DNA from: Acerihabitans arboris | GTDB taxonomy: Bacteria > Pseudomonadota > Gammaproteobacteria > Enterobacterales > Enterobacteriaceae | Direction of reading: 5' to 3' | Length of the DNA stretch: 64,000 nucleotides | Assembly: GCF_010131535.1 (NCBI RefSeq) | Contig: NZ_WUBS01000011.1 | Coordinates: 147,776 to 211,775 of the forward strand | In this document: positions 17,791 to 24,974 of the stretch, in pieces | How positions within the stretch are numbered: position 1 is the first letter of the stretch | Layout of the letters: the number at the start of each line of letters is the position of its first letter | Position numbers and translations under genes: made by a program | Notes under the pieces: generated by a model | What the model saw: only the letters and a program-made list of their open reading frames with translations | What the model was told of the DNA's origin: nothing | Database searches by the model: none

Positions 17791-17810
17791 GGACCTATCC
17801 CCGCAATCGG

Positions 17811-19811
17811 TTAATTCTGCTTTGACTTACGTAACTTAACCGTTTTTCTCTTCTCCTGTCCCGGCAGGTTGACGATGCCTTTACAGCCCGGATATTTTTC
17901 ACAACTGTAAAATGCGCCATTGGGCCCCCGGCGTAAGCGGGTCTTATTGCCACAAAGGGGGCACGGTGGTGAGGGCGGCACACGAATCACCACGTCCTGG
18001 CGCAGCCCCTGTGCCACCAGTTGGCCGGTCCACTGTGTCTGACGGGCCATAAAGTCTTCAAGCCGCATCCGGCCGGCGGCGACTTCATCCAGCGCCTGCT
18101 CCCACAGCGCCGTCATGCCAGGCTCTTTCAAGGGTGCCGGCAGCGCGTCTATCAAATCCATGGCAATATCGGTCGCGCGCAGATCTCGTCCCTTTCTGAC
18201 CATAAATCCGCGCGTCAGCAGCGTTTCCACTATGCCTGCACGGGTGGCTTCGGTACCCAACCCGGCGTTCTCTTTTAGCACCTTTTTCAGTTGCAGGTCC
18301 GCGACATAGGCGGCGGCGTTCATCATGGCCGCTATCAGCGTGTCGAAGGTAAAATGCTGAGGAGGCGTGGTCTTTAGGTCTTTCACTTCGGCGCCGGTGA
18401 CAACACAGCCATCCCCTTTACCGAGCATCGGTAGAACGTTATCCTCTTTGGCGTTATCGTCCTTTTCCCGCGTCGAATTGAACAAGGTTCTCCAACCGGT
18501 AACCACCACCACACGCCCGGTCGTGCGAAACAGCTGTCCGCCGATACTGAAGTCAACGCGCGTGACATCAGATTCGAAAACAGGCAGAAACTGGGCAAGA
18601 TAATGACGGCGGATAAGCTCATACACCCGCTTTTCAATATCATTCATTTTGCTCATGTCGCAGGCATGTTTGGTCGGGATTATCCCATGGTGGGCGGTGA
18701 TTTTCTTATCATTCCAGATACGGGAAACAAAACCCGTATCCAAACCTGCCACAAGCGATGCTAGGGAAGAGTCGGTTTTTACCAGTGCCGCCAGCACTAT
18801 CGGTATCTCCTCACGCATGGTTTGCGGTAGAAAACCGCAGTCGGTACGGGGATAGGTGGTCGCCTTATGCGTTTCATACAGGCTTTGCGCGGTATCGAGA
18901 ACCTGTTGCGGTGACATATCCCACCGCTTGGCGCAGGCCTGTTGCAGCGTTCCCAGGGTAAAAGCCAGCGGGGCGGCTTCGGTCTCCCGCTTTTTCTCCA
19001 CCTCGATAACCTGGGCCTGACCTGCCTGCCGGCAGAGCTGGGCCACCTGTTGTGCAATGGCTTGATGGACGCAGCGTTTTTCTTCATCGGTATACATTTT
19101 CGCCGGCACCCATTGCGCCGCGAACGTCACGCCGCCAGCCCGTAGAATGGCCTTGACCTGCCAGTAAGGCTTGGGAACAAACACGGCAATATCCCGGTCG
19201 CGCTTCACGACCAGCGCAAGCGTCGGCGTTTGCACCCGGCCCACTGACAGCACGCCGTCGTAACCTTTTTCACGGGCTTTCAGGGTATAGAGACGCGTGA
19301 GATTCATGCCGTTGAGCCAATCCGCCCGCGAGCGCCCCAGTCCCGCATAATAAAGAAAGAGCGTCTCCTCTCCTTTCCTAATAGCCGCCAACGCCGTGCG
19401 GATACTCTGCTCGTCAAGCGCTGAGAGCCACAGCCGATTCACCGGGCCACGCCACTGGCAGAAATCGAGTAGCTCGCGGGCGATGACCTCCCCCTCGCGA
19501 TCGGCATCAGTGGCAATCACCACTTCATCGACCTGCTTAAGTAAGCGTGCAATCACCGCAAACTGATCCGCCGTCTCCTTTTTTACCACCATCTGCCACT
19601 GCGCCGGTAAGATGGGCAGCGCACCGAGAGTCCAGGGGCGGCCAAACTGTGAGCCATAGGCTTCCGGAGAAGCGGTTTCGAGCAGATGCCCGACGGCCCA
19701 GGTAACCGTGACACCCGAGCCATGCAAGAAACCCTGCCCGCGCTGGGTGGCGCCCAGCACCGCCGCAATATCACGCCCTTGGGAAGGCTTTTCGCACAGA
19801 AAAAGACGCAT
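17811..19811 (-). CDS. topB: DNA topoisomerase III (ICE type)
   Basis: This 666-aa type IA topoisomerase resolves DNA links during replication and transfer of the element. The TOPRIM domain starts MRLFLCEKPSQ and includes DEVVIATDADREGEV (about 95-110). The catalytic tyrosine lies in TTYPRTDCGFLP (about residue 330). A C-terminal zinc ribbon (CPLCGNKTRLRRG, CEKYPGC, about 625-655) is present. The start is the ATG at 19811 with GGGGAG 5 nt upstream; the in-frame ATG at 19823 overlaps the previous stop but lacks a site. It belongs to the TopB group carried by ICEs and plasmids. Confidence 0.93.
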   Translation of the reverse strand: MRLFLCEKPSQGRDIAAVLGATQRGQGFLHGSGVTVTWAVGHLLETASPEAYGSQFGRPWTLGALPILPAQWQMVVKKETADQFAVIARLLKQVDEVVIATDADREGEVIARELLDFCQWRGPVNRLWLSALDEQSIRTALAAIRKGEETLFLYYAGLGRSRADWLNGMNLTRLYTLKAREKGYDGVLSVGRVQTPTLALVVKRDRDIAVFVPKPYWQVKAILRAGGVTFAAQWVPAKMYTDEEKRCVHQAIAQQVAQLCRQAGQAQVIEVEKKRETEAAPLAFTLGTLQQACAKRWDMSPQQVLDTAQSLYETHKATTYPRTDCGFLPQTMREEIPIVLAALVKTDSSLASLVAGLDTGFVSRIWNDKKITAHHGIIPTKHACDMSKMNDIEKRVYELIRRHYLAQFLPVFESDVTRVDFSIGGQLFRTTGRVVVVTGWRTLFNSTREKDDNAKEDNVLPMLGKGDGCVVTGAEVKDLKTTPPQHFTFDTLIAAMMNAAAYVADLQLKKVLKENAGLGTEATRAGIVETLLTRGFMVRKGRDLRATDIAMDLIDALPAPLKEPGMTALWEQALDEVAAGRMRLEDFMARQTQWTGQLVAQGLRQDVVIRVPPSPPCPLCGNKTRLRRGPNGAFYSCEKYPGCKGIVNLPGQEKRKTVKLRKSKQN

Positions 19812-19822
19812 ATTGCTCCCCA

Positions 19823-20581
19823 TTACTGGGCCATGCCGTCATCGCCTGCCTGCGCCCGATAACGAATACGCAGCAGATTAATACTGGGCTCATGGGCCGC
19901 TGGAGAGAAAACTGAGCGGCGAGTGCCCAATAAAACGGCCCTATCCGGTTCACCCAGTTCTGCCAAGGCCTGGCGCCAGGTCTCATTGTTTTCAGCCGCA
20001 TCCTGACGGGAAACCGCCAACGAGCGGTACCCCACCACGCTGCCATAAATCTGGCGGATCAGGCGCCCGCCATCGCTGAGTAACTGGTCTCGCGCGGTCC
20101 GGGAAACCAAACCATAATGAAAAGCCTGCAAGACCTTCTTGGCAAATTGATCGAAGCCAATCAGTAAATACACACATCGGTAACCCAGGGGAGTATTGCT
20201 GAAAACGCGAATATCTAGCGGCTCTCGCACCACAACATCGCTGACGCTGACACCGGGAGGTAGCACCTGCATGGCCTTATCCAGACTGGCTATCAGTTGC
20301 GACATTTTCTCGCCGGCATCGCCAATCTTTTCCTCAAGCGCCAGCATTGCCGCATCGGCCCAGGGATTATTCTTTAAAGAATCCTGATTGATACGGGAGG
20401 CCAAATGAAGAAACAAAGGCATACCCATGATCGCCGGCTTCTCTTTGGCACCTTTATCCGCTTTTTCAGCGCGTCGGCCTTGCCACAGACCTATCGCATA
20501 ATGGGTGTGGAGCTCAATCTTAAGGTCAGAGTGCAATGCGCCGGTACGTTTTGCTTCATTTTTTCCAGTGTTGTCTGCCAT
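19823..20581 (-). CDS. TIGR03761 family ICE protein
   Basis: This 252-aa soluble protein matches what I know as the TIGR03761 (PFL_4669-like) family of SPI-7-class ICEs, always next to topB. The conserved core is PALGLHLASRINQDS-like (here MPLFLHLASRINQD, about 50-63), followed by NPWADAAMLALEEKI and LIGFDQFAKKVLQAFHYGL. Its function is unknown, although its position suggests a role in replication or DNA processing. The start is the ATG at 20581 (AGGTGG 5 nt upstream); the GTG at 20590 is a weaker alternative. Confidence 0.85.
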   Translation of the reverse strand: MADNTGKNEAKRTGALHSDLKIELHTHYAIGLWQGRRAEKADKGAKEKPAIMGMPLFLHLASRINQDSLKNNPWADAAMLALEEKIGDAGEKMSQLIASLDKAMQVLPPGVSVSDVVVREPLDIRVFSNTPLGYRCVYLLIGFDQFAKKVLQAFHYGLVSRTARDQLLSDGGRLIRQIYGSVVGYRSLAVSRQDAAENNETWRQALAELGEPDRAVLLGTRRSVFSPAAHEPSINLLRIRYRAQAGDDGMAQ

Positions 20582-20720
20582 CGTTGCCACCTGCTCATCA
20601 GTTATCAGAGGACAAATATTCGTGAAATGGCAGGGGTATCAACAATGTGAAACTCATCATCCAATCTGAAATGATTGTTAACGTTCAATCATGCGTCACT
20701 ATTTCACTAATGCAGTCTGC

Positions 20721-20815
20721 GCCACTGTACAAAAAGTAGACGCTGTTGCGCCCCGCAACACTGTACGAAAAGTAAGCACTGTTGCGCCCCGCAACACTGT
20801 ACAAAAAATAGGCAC
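20721..20815. repeat. 36-bp tandem repeats with palindromic GTTGCG core
   Basis: A 36-bp unit is repeated head to tail with a partial unit on each side. Each full unit contains the palindrome GTTGCGCCCCGCAAC (20745-20759 and 20781-20795), followed by an ACTGTAC(A/G)AAAA tract. There are no spacers, so this is not CRISPR. The stretch 20582-20981 holds no convincing gene. A related copy lies at 21661-21701 on the other side of the toxin-antitoxin genes. Confidence 0.85.
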
Positions 20816-20981
20816 TGATGTACCCCACCACATGGGGTTGGGCAAGGACTACACCGCTCTCGGCAAGGTTGAGCTCGTGCGCAATTCAATAAGGATTAAA
20901 AGAAGCGCCGCCATACGGGTGTCGTCGTTTGTTATATTGGCTCGGATCCCGTCTTAGTCACTGCGCTGTACTTTATATTCA

Positions 20982-21290
20982 TTACTCAAAGAGCTCTGCA
21001 TGCGTCCCCAGATCGATGAATGTCAGCAGGTTGGTAGTTTCATTGATACGGTAGATGAGCAGGAAATCACCACCAACATGAAGCTCTCTGGCTCCGCCCC
21101 ATTCGCCACCGGACAGCTCATGATCCAGATATTCAGGCGCAAGGGTGTCATTGCGAAATAGCAAGGCCATTACGTCCGCCATTGCGTTCATATCACGGCG
21201 GCCAGCCCGGTTATAACGCTCCCATGATTTCTGGAATGTTCGGGTGTAATCTATCCTGCGAGGGATCCTTTTTCTTTTAGGATTAGTCAC
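20982..21290 (-). CDS. YafQ/RelE-family toxin
   Basis: This 102-aa protein is a type II toxin of the YafQ/RelE superfamily, expected to be a ribosome-dependent mRNA endonuclease. Visible features are the N-terminal RRIDYTRTFQKSWERYNR helix, LDHELSGGEWGGARELHVGGDFLLIYRI (LLIYRI strand) and the C-terminal FIDLGTHAELF, typical of the fold with a late His. It overlaps the antitoxin gene by 8 nt, the usual coupled arrangement. It probably stabilises the ICE in its host. Confidence 0.88.
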   Translation of the reverse strand: MTNPKRKRIPRRIDYTRTFQKSWERYNRAGRRDMNAMADVMALLFRNDTLAPEYLDHELSGGEWGGARELHVGGDFLLIYRINETTNLLTFIDLGTHAELFE

Positions 21291-21549
21291 GCCGCATAGA
21301 TCCCAGCATGCTCTCTATGGATGAATGGTGCAGATCGTCCGCCCGTTCAATTTCAGTTGCTTCCTTAAGTGCAGCGGCTGTTTTCGCTGAAGGTTTATTA
21401 CTGATCTCAAAAGGTAAGCCCTGGTGTTTAACAACTTGTTCTAGGAAAAGGCGGATAGCGGTGCTGACATTAAGACCGCAATCGCTAAGGACTTGACTGG
21501 CGTTGTCCTTCAGTTCGTCGGAAATTCTGGCCTTGATGCTAGTCTGCAT
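21283..21549 (-). CDS. RelB/DinJ-family antitoxin
   Basis: This 88-aa antitoxin has a ribbon-helix-helix N-terminus (IKARISDELKDNASQVLSDC, then LNVSTAIRLFLEQVVKHQG) typical of RelB/DinJ proteins that bind the operator and neutralise the YafQ-like toxin. The C-terminal part (about 55-88) is the toxin-binding tail. It is the first gene of the pair, as expected for a type II module. Autoregulation is likely through the inverted repeat just upstream (21564-21590). Confidence 0.88.
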   Translation of the reverse strand: MQTSIKARISDELKDNASQVLSDCGLNVSTAIRLFLEQVVKHQGLPFEISNKPSAKTAAALKEATEIERADDLHHSSIESMLGSMRRD

Positions 21550-21563
21550 AATTTTCTCCTTTC

Positions 21564-21590
21564 ATTTGTGCACACATTGTACCCACAAAT
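21564..21590 (-). promoter_or_regulatory. Operator/promoter of the toxin-antitoxin pair
   Basis: A 7-bp inverted repeat (ATTTGTG at 21564-21570 and CACAAAT at 21584-21590, 13 nt apart) lies just before the antitoxin start. TACAAT between the arms on the minus strand can serve as a -10 box. The layout fits an operator bound by a ribbon-helix-helix antitoxin. Confidence 0.6.
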
Positions 21591-21660
21591 AAAATCAGGA
21601 GCAATGGCATTGTCAGCGTGGAGTTCAGAAACTTCCTTACACTAAAGTCACTATTGGCCC

Positions 21661-21701
21661 GCAACATTGTAGAAAAGTTAGCCGCTGTTGCGCCCCGCAA
21701 C
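21661..21701. repeat. Additional copy of the 36-bp repeat
   Basis: One unit plus the GTTGCGCCCCGCAAC palindrome (21687-21701) recurs here, about 900 bp from the main array. The unit reads GCAACATTGTAGAAAAGTTAGC before the palindrome, close to the unit at 20760-20780. The toxin-antitoxin genes lie between the two sets. Confidence 0.8.
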
Positions 21702-21725
21702 ACCGCTCATTTTTTGTTCTCACGC

Positions 21726-22973
21726 TTATTTTTTGTTGAGCAATTTGCGCCGAATATCAGCAATAATGCTGGAGACCTGTTCGGGGGAAGCCCGTTTTAC
21801 AGGTTGTGCAGGGCTATCGTCGGAAGCTGAAATCGGTGGTGGTTGATGCTGAGATGGCGACGGCGTAGCAGCCGTTTCAGGTATGACCATCTTGCCCTCA
21901 CGGGCCAGCTTGAGCATGCTCAGCAGCCAGCCCACCGGATTACTCAACTGACCGCGGCGCAACTGCGCTGTGAGCATCTCAAGCAGCGCCGATGAGTGAG
22001 TTTCAGGCAGGGCTGCCAGTTGGCCCGTGAGCATGTCGGCATCCTCGGCGGATATTCTGCCTAACAACGATTCGGGCAGTACGGGCGCTGACTGGCCCTC
22101 ACCACCGCTCACCTCCGGTACGTACGTTTTTTTATTCACACTCTGTGTGAAATTACGTACGTTGCGGTTCGATTTTCGAACTCCGGAGTAAGTAGCTGAT
22201 TTTAGGCTGGGTTCGGGATCCGAACTCGGTGGTTCATTCCCCGAGTTATGACTGAGTTCGGATTCCGAACTCGGTACTTTTTGCTTATGTTCAGCATTTT
22301 TTTTACTGGGTTCGGAATTCGAACTCGGTACACACGCCCGGCGTAGGACCGCCATTTGCACTGGCGTGGCAGGAGCACCCAGCCGATTTTCAATCATGGC
22401 CAGGCGAGAGTGACGGTGGCGCATGGTCGGGTCGTTGCGAATTTCCTCCAGTACCGCCAACGCGGTCATACGCACCGCTTTGTTCTTGTGCTCACAGCTT
22501 GTCGCCACAAGATCCAACCAGCCAGGGTCAAAGGTTTCCGCATCATGGCAACTAAGCGGCTCATCGTGCTGGGCATAAATATTGCCCCTGACGCGGCCGT
22601 GCGCATCGCGAACCCGCTTGCACAGACTCAGCCAGCCGGTTATGCGCAGCATCAACAGTGCGCGGCTGATGGTCTCCCGCGAAGCCCTTTCAGCATGGGG
22701 GGACGCCAACTGCAATTGCAGTTCGTCATAGGTCGGGAAGACCGCCCCCTCGTTTTGCTGGGCGTAGAGGCGGATCATGACCCAGGCCGTTTTATCCAAC
22801 GGGGAAAGCCGGGTATCCATAAACAACCGGCGGGGAAAGGCGTCATGCACGTTCCCCAGAAAAAGTAAGCCACTGCGCTCGCTGGTGACATCATTTTCTG
22901 ACGTTCGTCTTGCGAGGCTGTTCTGCATTCGGGACAGCGTGAACGCTACGATGCTGTCTGGCGGTAATCCCAT
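21726..22973 (-). CDS. STY4528 family replication protein
   Basis: This 415-aa protein matches the STY4528 family of pathogenicity-island replication proteins. The N-terminal half (about 25-150) looks like a winged-helix initiator domain: LPLDKTAWVMIRLYAQQ-like (here LSPLDKTAWVMIRLYAQQ), then RASRETISRALLMLRITGWLSL as recognition region. The middle (about 215-285) is S/E/P-rich with the family motif YSGVRKSNRNVRNF. The C-terminal part is helical. It probably drives replication of the excised element. The S/E/P-rich segment is encoded by DNA containing four palindromes (22119-22324), which may be its binding sites. Confidence 0.85.
   Translation of the reverse strand: MGLPPDSIVAFTLSRMQNSLARRTSENDVTSERSGLLFLGNVHDAFPRRLFMDTRLSPLDKTAWVMIRLYAQQNEGAVFPTYDELQLQLASPHAERASRETISRALLMLRITGWLSLCKRVRDAHGRVRGNIYAQHDEPLSCHDAETFDPGWLDLVATSCEHKNKAVRMTALAVLEEIRNDPTMRHRHSRLAMIENRLGAPATPVQMAVLRRACVPSSNSEPSKKNAEHKQKVPSSESELSHNSGNEPPSSDPEPSLKSATYSGVRKSNRNVRNFTQSVNKKTYVPEVSGGEGQSAPVLPESLLGRISAEDADMLTGQLAALPETHSSALLEMLTAQLRRGQLSNPVGWLLSMLKLAREGKMVIPETAATPSPSQHQPPPISASDDSPAQPVKRASPEQVSSIIADIRRKLLNKK
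22119..22324. repeat. Palindrome cluster inside the replication gene (candidate origin)
   Basis: Four sites of form GTTCG-N5-CGAAC lie at 22167-22181, 22211-22225, 22256-22270 and 22310-22324, 44 to 54 bp apart. Beside them are two TACGTACGTT repeats (22119-22128 and 22154-22163) and a TCACAC/GTGTGA hairpin (22135-22149). The cluster is within the coding region of the initiator-like gene. Origins inside replication genes are known from plasmids and phages; that this is one is my inference. Confidence 0.6.
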
Positions 22974-23081
22974 CGCCTTTTACCTCTAGTAAGCCTGACA
23001 AAACAGCACACCGGGGCCTGTGCGGCCCCGGTACCGGTATCCCGGCGTGCTGTGCTCTAAGGCAATCGTCTGCCCCAAGCG

Positions 23082-23312
23082 CTATTTCCTGATTTCACGG
23101 TTATAGGTCTGGTGATCCATCAGGAGCCAGTGACGACCGCCATCCTTGCTGAGCATGCGCCAGAACGGGCCGATATCCATCTTGAGATACCCATTACTCC
23201 GCAAGCGTTTACACACCTTTTTCCCATTCTTTTGGCAGGAAATCAGGCTGCATGCCTTGCGGCGGATGGCTGGCGTAACGTATTGCCGTGGGCTGAAATC
23301 AATAATCTCCAT
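23082..23312 (-). CDS. Small hypothetical ICE protein
   Basis: This 76-aa protein is basic and has two cysteines (CSLISCQKNGKKVC) and a C-terminal HWLLMDHQTYNREIRK. I do not recognise a family. It is likely real, because its ATG shares one base with the stop of the DUF2857 gene (TGATG), the hallmark of coupled translation, and the whole reading frame is clean. About 108 bp of gene-free DNA with a GC-rich hairpin-like stretch separates it from the replication gene. Confidence 0.6.
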   Translation of the reverse strand: MEIIDFSPRQYVTPAIRRKACSLISCQKNGKKVCKRLRSNGYLKMDIGPFWRMLSKDGGRHWLLMDHQTYNREIRK

Positions 23313-23893
23313 CAAGCCCGCTCCCTCTGACTGCCCTTACGCCTGGCCTCACGACACCAACCGGTTACCCGCGTCCACACCGCCGTGAGCGACACATCAT
23401 GCTGTTCTGCGGCCAGCATCATCACGTCCAGCGCTTCATGTGAATCGGGGGTCCCCAGGCCAGAGGCGTTCCATTGGACCCAAATGCCCGCATCCGCCTC
23501 TTCGTCGGGAGCCTGCGTCCGACCCTGTCGGGTATCGATACCGTTAAGGCGGCGCCGGGCACTGACTTCAGCGGCGCTGAGGCCAAAGTAGGTCTGCATC
23601 AGTTCAATAGAGCCCCCCAGCGCCAGCGCGCGATCGATACGCTGCATGCGTTTCTGCTCTGTGCGCGCCTGTTGCACAATGATCCAGAAATTGTCGTGGT
23701 TGATACTCAAATTCAGTACCGATACGCTGCTTTGCATCAGGTAATGCAGATCGTCAACGGTCAGTTGGCTGAGTTGGCGCACCTCGTCAATCGTCATGCC
23801 CAACGCTTCACAGCGGCGAATGTTGCCGGATTTCAGCTCCATCAACAGGTGGGTCAGTATGGCGTTTGTTGCCTGCGATAAATTCTGGCTCAC
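23312..23893 (-). CDS. DUF2857 family regulator (STY4526-like)
   Basis: This 193-aa protein belongs to the DUF2857 family found in SPI-7-type ICEs. Conserved parts are GNIRRCEALGMTIDEVRQL (about 24-42), LALGGSIELMQTYFGLSAAEVSARRRLNGI (about 88-118) and PDEEADAGIWVQW. The middle segment resembles a helix-turn-helix and is reminiscent of FlhC-type activators, so a role as transcription regulator of element genes is likely but inferred. The start is a GTG (23893) with AGGAGG upstream, overlapping the stop of the 32-aa peptide gene. A paralogue sits in element 2 at 41292-41876. Confidence 0.85.
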   Translation of the reverse strand: MSQNLSQATNAILTHLLMELKSGNIRRCEALGMTIDEVRQLSQLTVDDLHYLMQSSVSVLNLSINHDNFWIIVQQARTEQKRMQRIDRALALGGSIELMQTYFGLSAAEVSARRRLNGIDTRQGRTQAPDEEADAGIWVQWNASGLGTPDSHEALDVMMLAAEQHDVSLTAVWTRVTGWCREARRKGSQRERA

Positions 23894-23988
23894 AGTAAAC
23901 CTCCTACGCTATTCCCCAAATCCGCCAGCAACCAGACATCGGTCATCCAGCCAGCGATACAGGCCATCATAATCAGCATATTATTCAT
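23890..23988 (-). CDS. 32-aa hydrophobic peptide between DUF2786 and DUF2857 genes
   Basis: A short frame encodes 32 residues starting MNNMLIMMACIAGWMTDVW and ending GNSVGGLL. It is long enough for one membrane helix. The support is structural: GGGGGT lies 4 nt before the ATG, the start overlaps the stop of the DUF2786 gene, and the stop overlaps the GTG start of the DUF2857 gene, with the latter's ribosome site inside its last codons. It could be a membrane peptide or a coupling leader for the downstream regulator. No homology is known to me. Confidence 0.6.
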   Translation of the reverse strand: MNNMLIMMACIAGWMTDVWLLADLGNSVGGLL

Positions 23989-24733
23989 CGTTACCCCCTG
24001 CGATCGGTGCCAGTGCCGCCGACTGCGCGCCATGAAGCCCCTGGTTCAGCTCGGCGCGCTGGCCGGCCAACCAGCCGGACAAACGCGCCTTAGCATCCCC
24101 ACGACAATGCCCTGCCTCTCGTACACTGATTTCGGCCAGTTCATTTTTACCGCAGCGGCGAGAAAGCCAGTTTCTGAGAACACCGGCCTCTTTATCTGAG
24201 GGCGCAAAAGCGTCTAGCACTTTCCATACGCCCATAACCCACCCCTCGCGAAACTGGTCGGCCCGGTTACGTTTGGTTTGCAGCTTGAGACGCTTCAACC
24301 GATAAGCGGTGTGCATGTGTTCTTTTGTCGCATCCTTAAGCTGACGGGCCAGTACCGTGAACGCATACAGCGCTACATCAGGTCGCTCATTCAGCCCGTA
24401 AAAATGCACAGAACGACGATCGCGCTGCCGCCCCTCGGGTGTTACCGTGCAATACCAGCCGAACCAGCAGCGACACCCGGTGGCCATGCAGACCACCGTG
24501 GCCAGCGCATTTAGCCAGCTTGGGATACTGGCGGCATCGGTATAGACCTGCCGGCATTCTGTTTCACAGACAGCCGACAGCGTGACGTCATCCTCCGAGA
24601 GGTTATGTCGCTGCATCAGCACCTGCGCCAGACGCAGCGCACGGGCCGCTTCATGGGCGTTGTTATTACGGGAACCGAGTGCCATCAGCTTACGAATACG
24701 GCGCAGCAGTTTTTCCCGATCGTTACCGGTCAT
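23981..24733 (-). CDS. DUF2786 family protein
   Basis: This 250-aa protein has the DUF2786 signature at the N-terminus (REKLLRRIRKLMALGSRNNNAHEAARALRLAQVLMQRHNL, residues about 6-45). A middle domain follows with CRQVYTDAASIPSWLNALATVVCMATGCRCWF and VHFYGLNERPDVALYAFTVL. Such proteins are frequent on ICEs and phages; the function is unknown. It lies within the parB-to-replication gene block and overlaps the TraR-like gene by 11 nt. Confidence 0.85.
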   Translation of the reverse strand: MTGNDREKLLRRIRKLMALGSRNNNAHEAARALRLAQVLMQRHNLSEDDVTLSAVCETECRQVYTDAASIPSWLNALATVVCMATGCRCWFGWYCTVTPEGRQRDRRSVHFYGLNERPDVALYAFTVLARQLKDATKEHMHTAYRLKRLKLQTKRNRADQFREGWVMGVWKVLDAFAPSDKEAGVLRNWLSRRCGKNELAEISVREAGHCRGDAKARLSGWLAGQRAELNQGLHGAQSAALAPIAGGNDE

Positions 24734-24974
24734 ATGTCACCCCTGTACCCGCACGTTGATGATGCTCATGGACTTCCTGACAGCCAATACACAGCCTGAC
24801 GCCACGCACCGCCTTGCGTCGCGCTTCGGGAATGTCGGCGCCACAGTCTTCGCAGAAATGCAGCGACGGTTTACTGGTGCGGACTTCGCGCAGGATGCTA
24901 TTCAGACTCGTCGTGAGCAGTAGCTCAGTCGCCGCCTGCGCCATTTCATCATTGAGTTCAAATGTCTTCGTCAT
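24723..24974 (-). CDS. TraR/DksA-like zinc-finger protein
   Basis: This 83-aa protein has the C4 zinc finger of the TraR/DksA family: FCEDCGADIPEARRKAVRGVRLCIGCQ (about 40-66). Short TraR proteins bind RNA polymerase through the secondary channel and alter promoter choice, so this gene may tune transcription of the element; that is inferred from the family. I chose the ATG at 24974 (GGGAGG 5 nt upstream) over 25010. It overlaps parB by 17 nt. A paralogue is at 41866-42075 in element 2. Confidence 0.85.
   Translation of the reverse strand: MTKTFELNDEMAQAATELLLTTSLNSILREVRTSKPSLHFCEDCGADIPEARRKAVRGVRLCIGCQEVHEHHQRAGTGVTYDR

Noticed and set aside
20721..20815. CRISPR-like array
   Set aside because: Units follow each other directly without unique spacers, and no cas gene is near.
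20691..20957. Open frame of 88 codons through the 36-bp repeats
   Set aside because: Its sequence is simply the translated repeat, with no ribosome site or domain; the repeats explain it.
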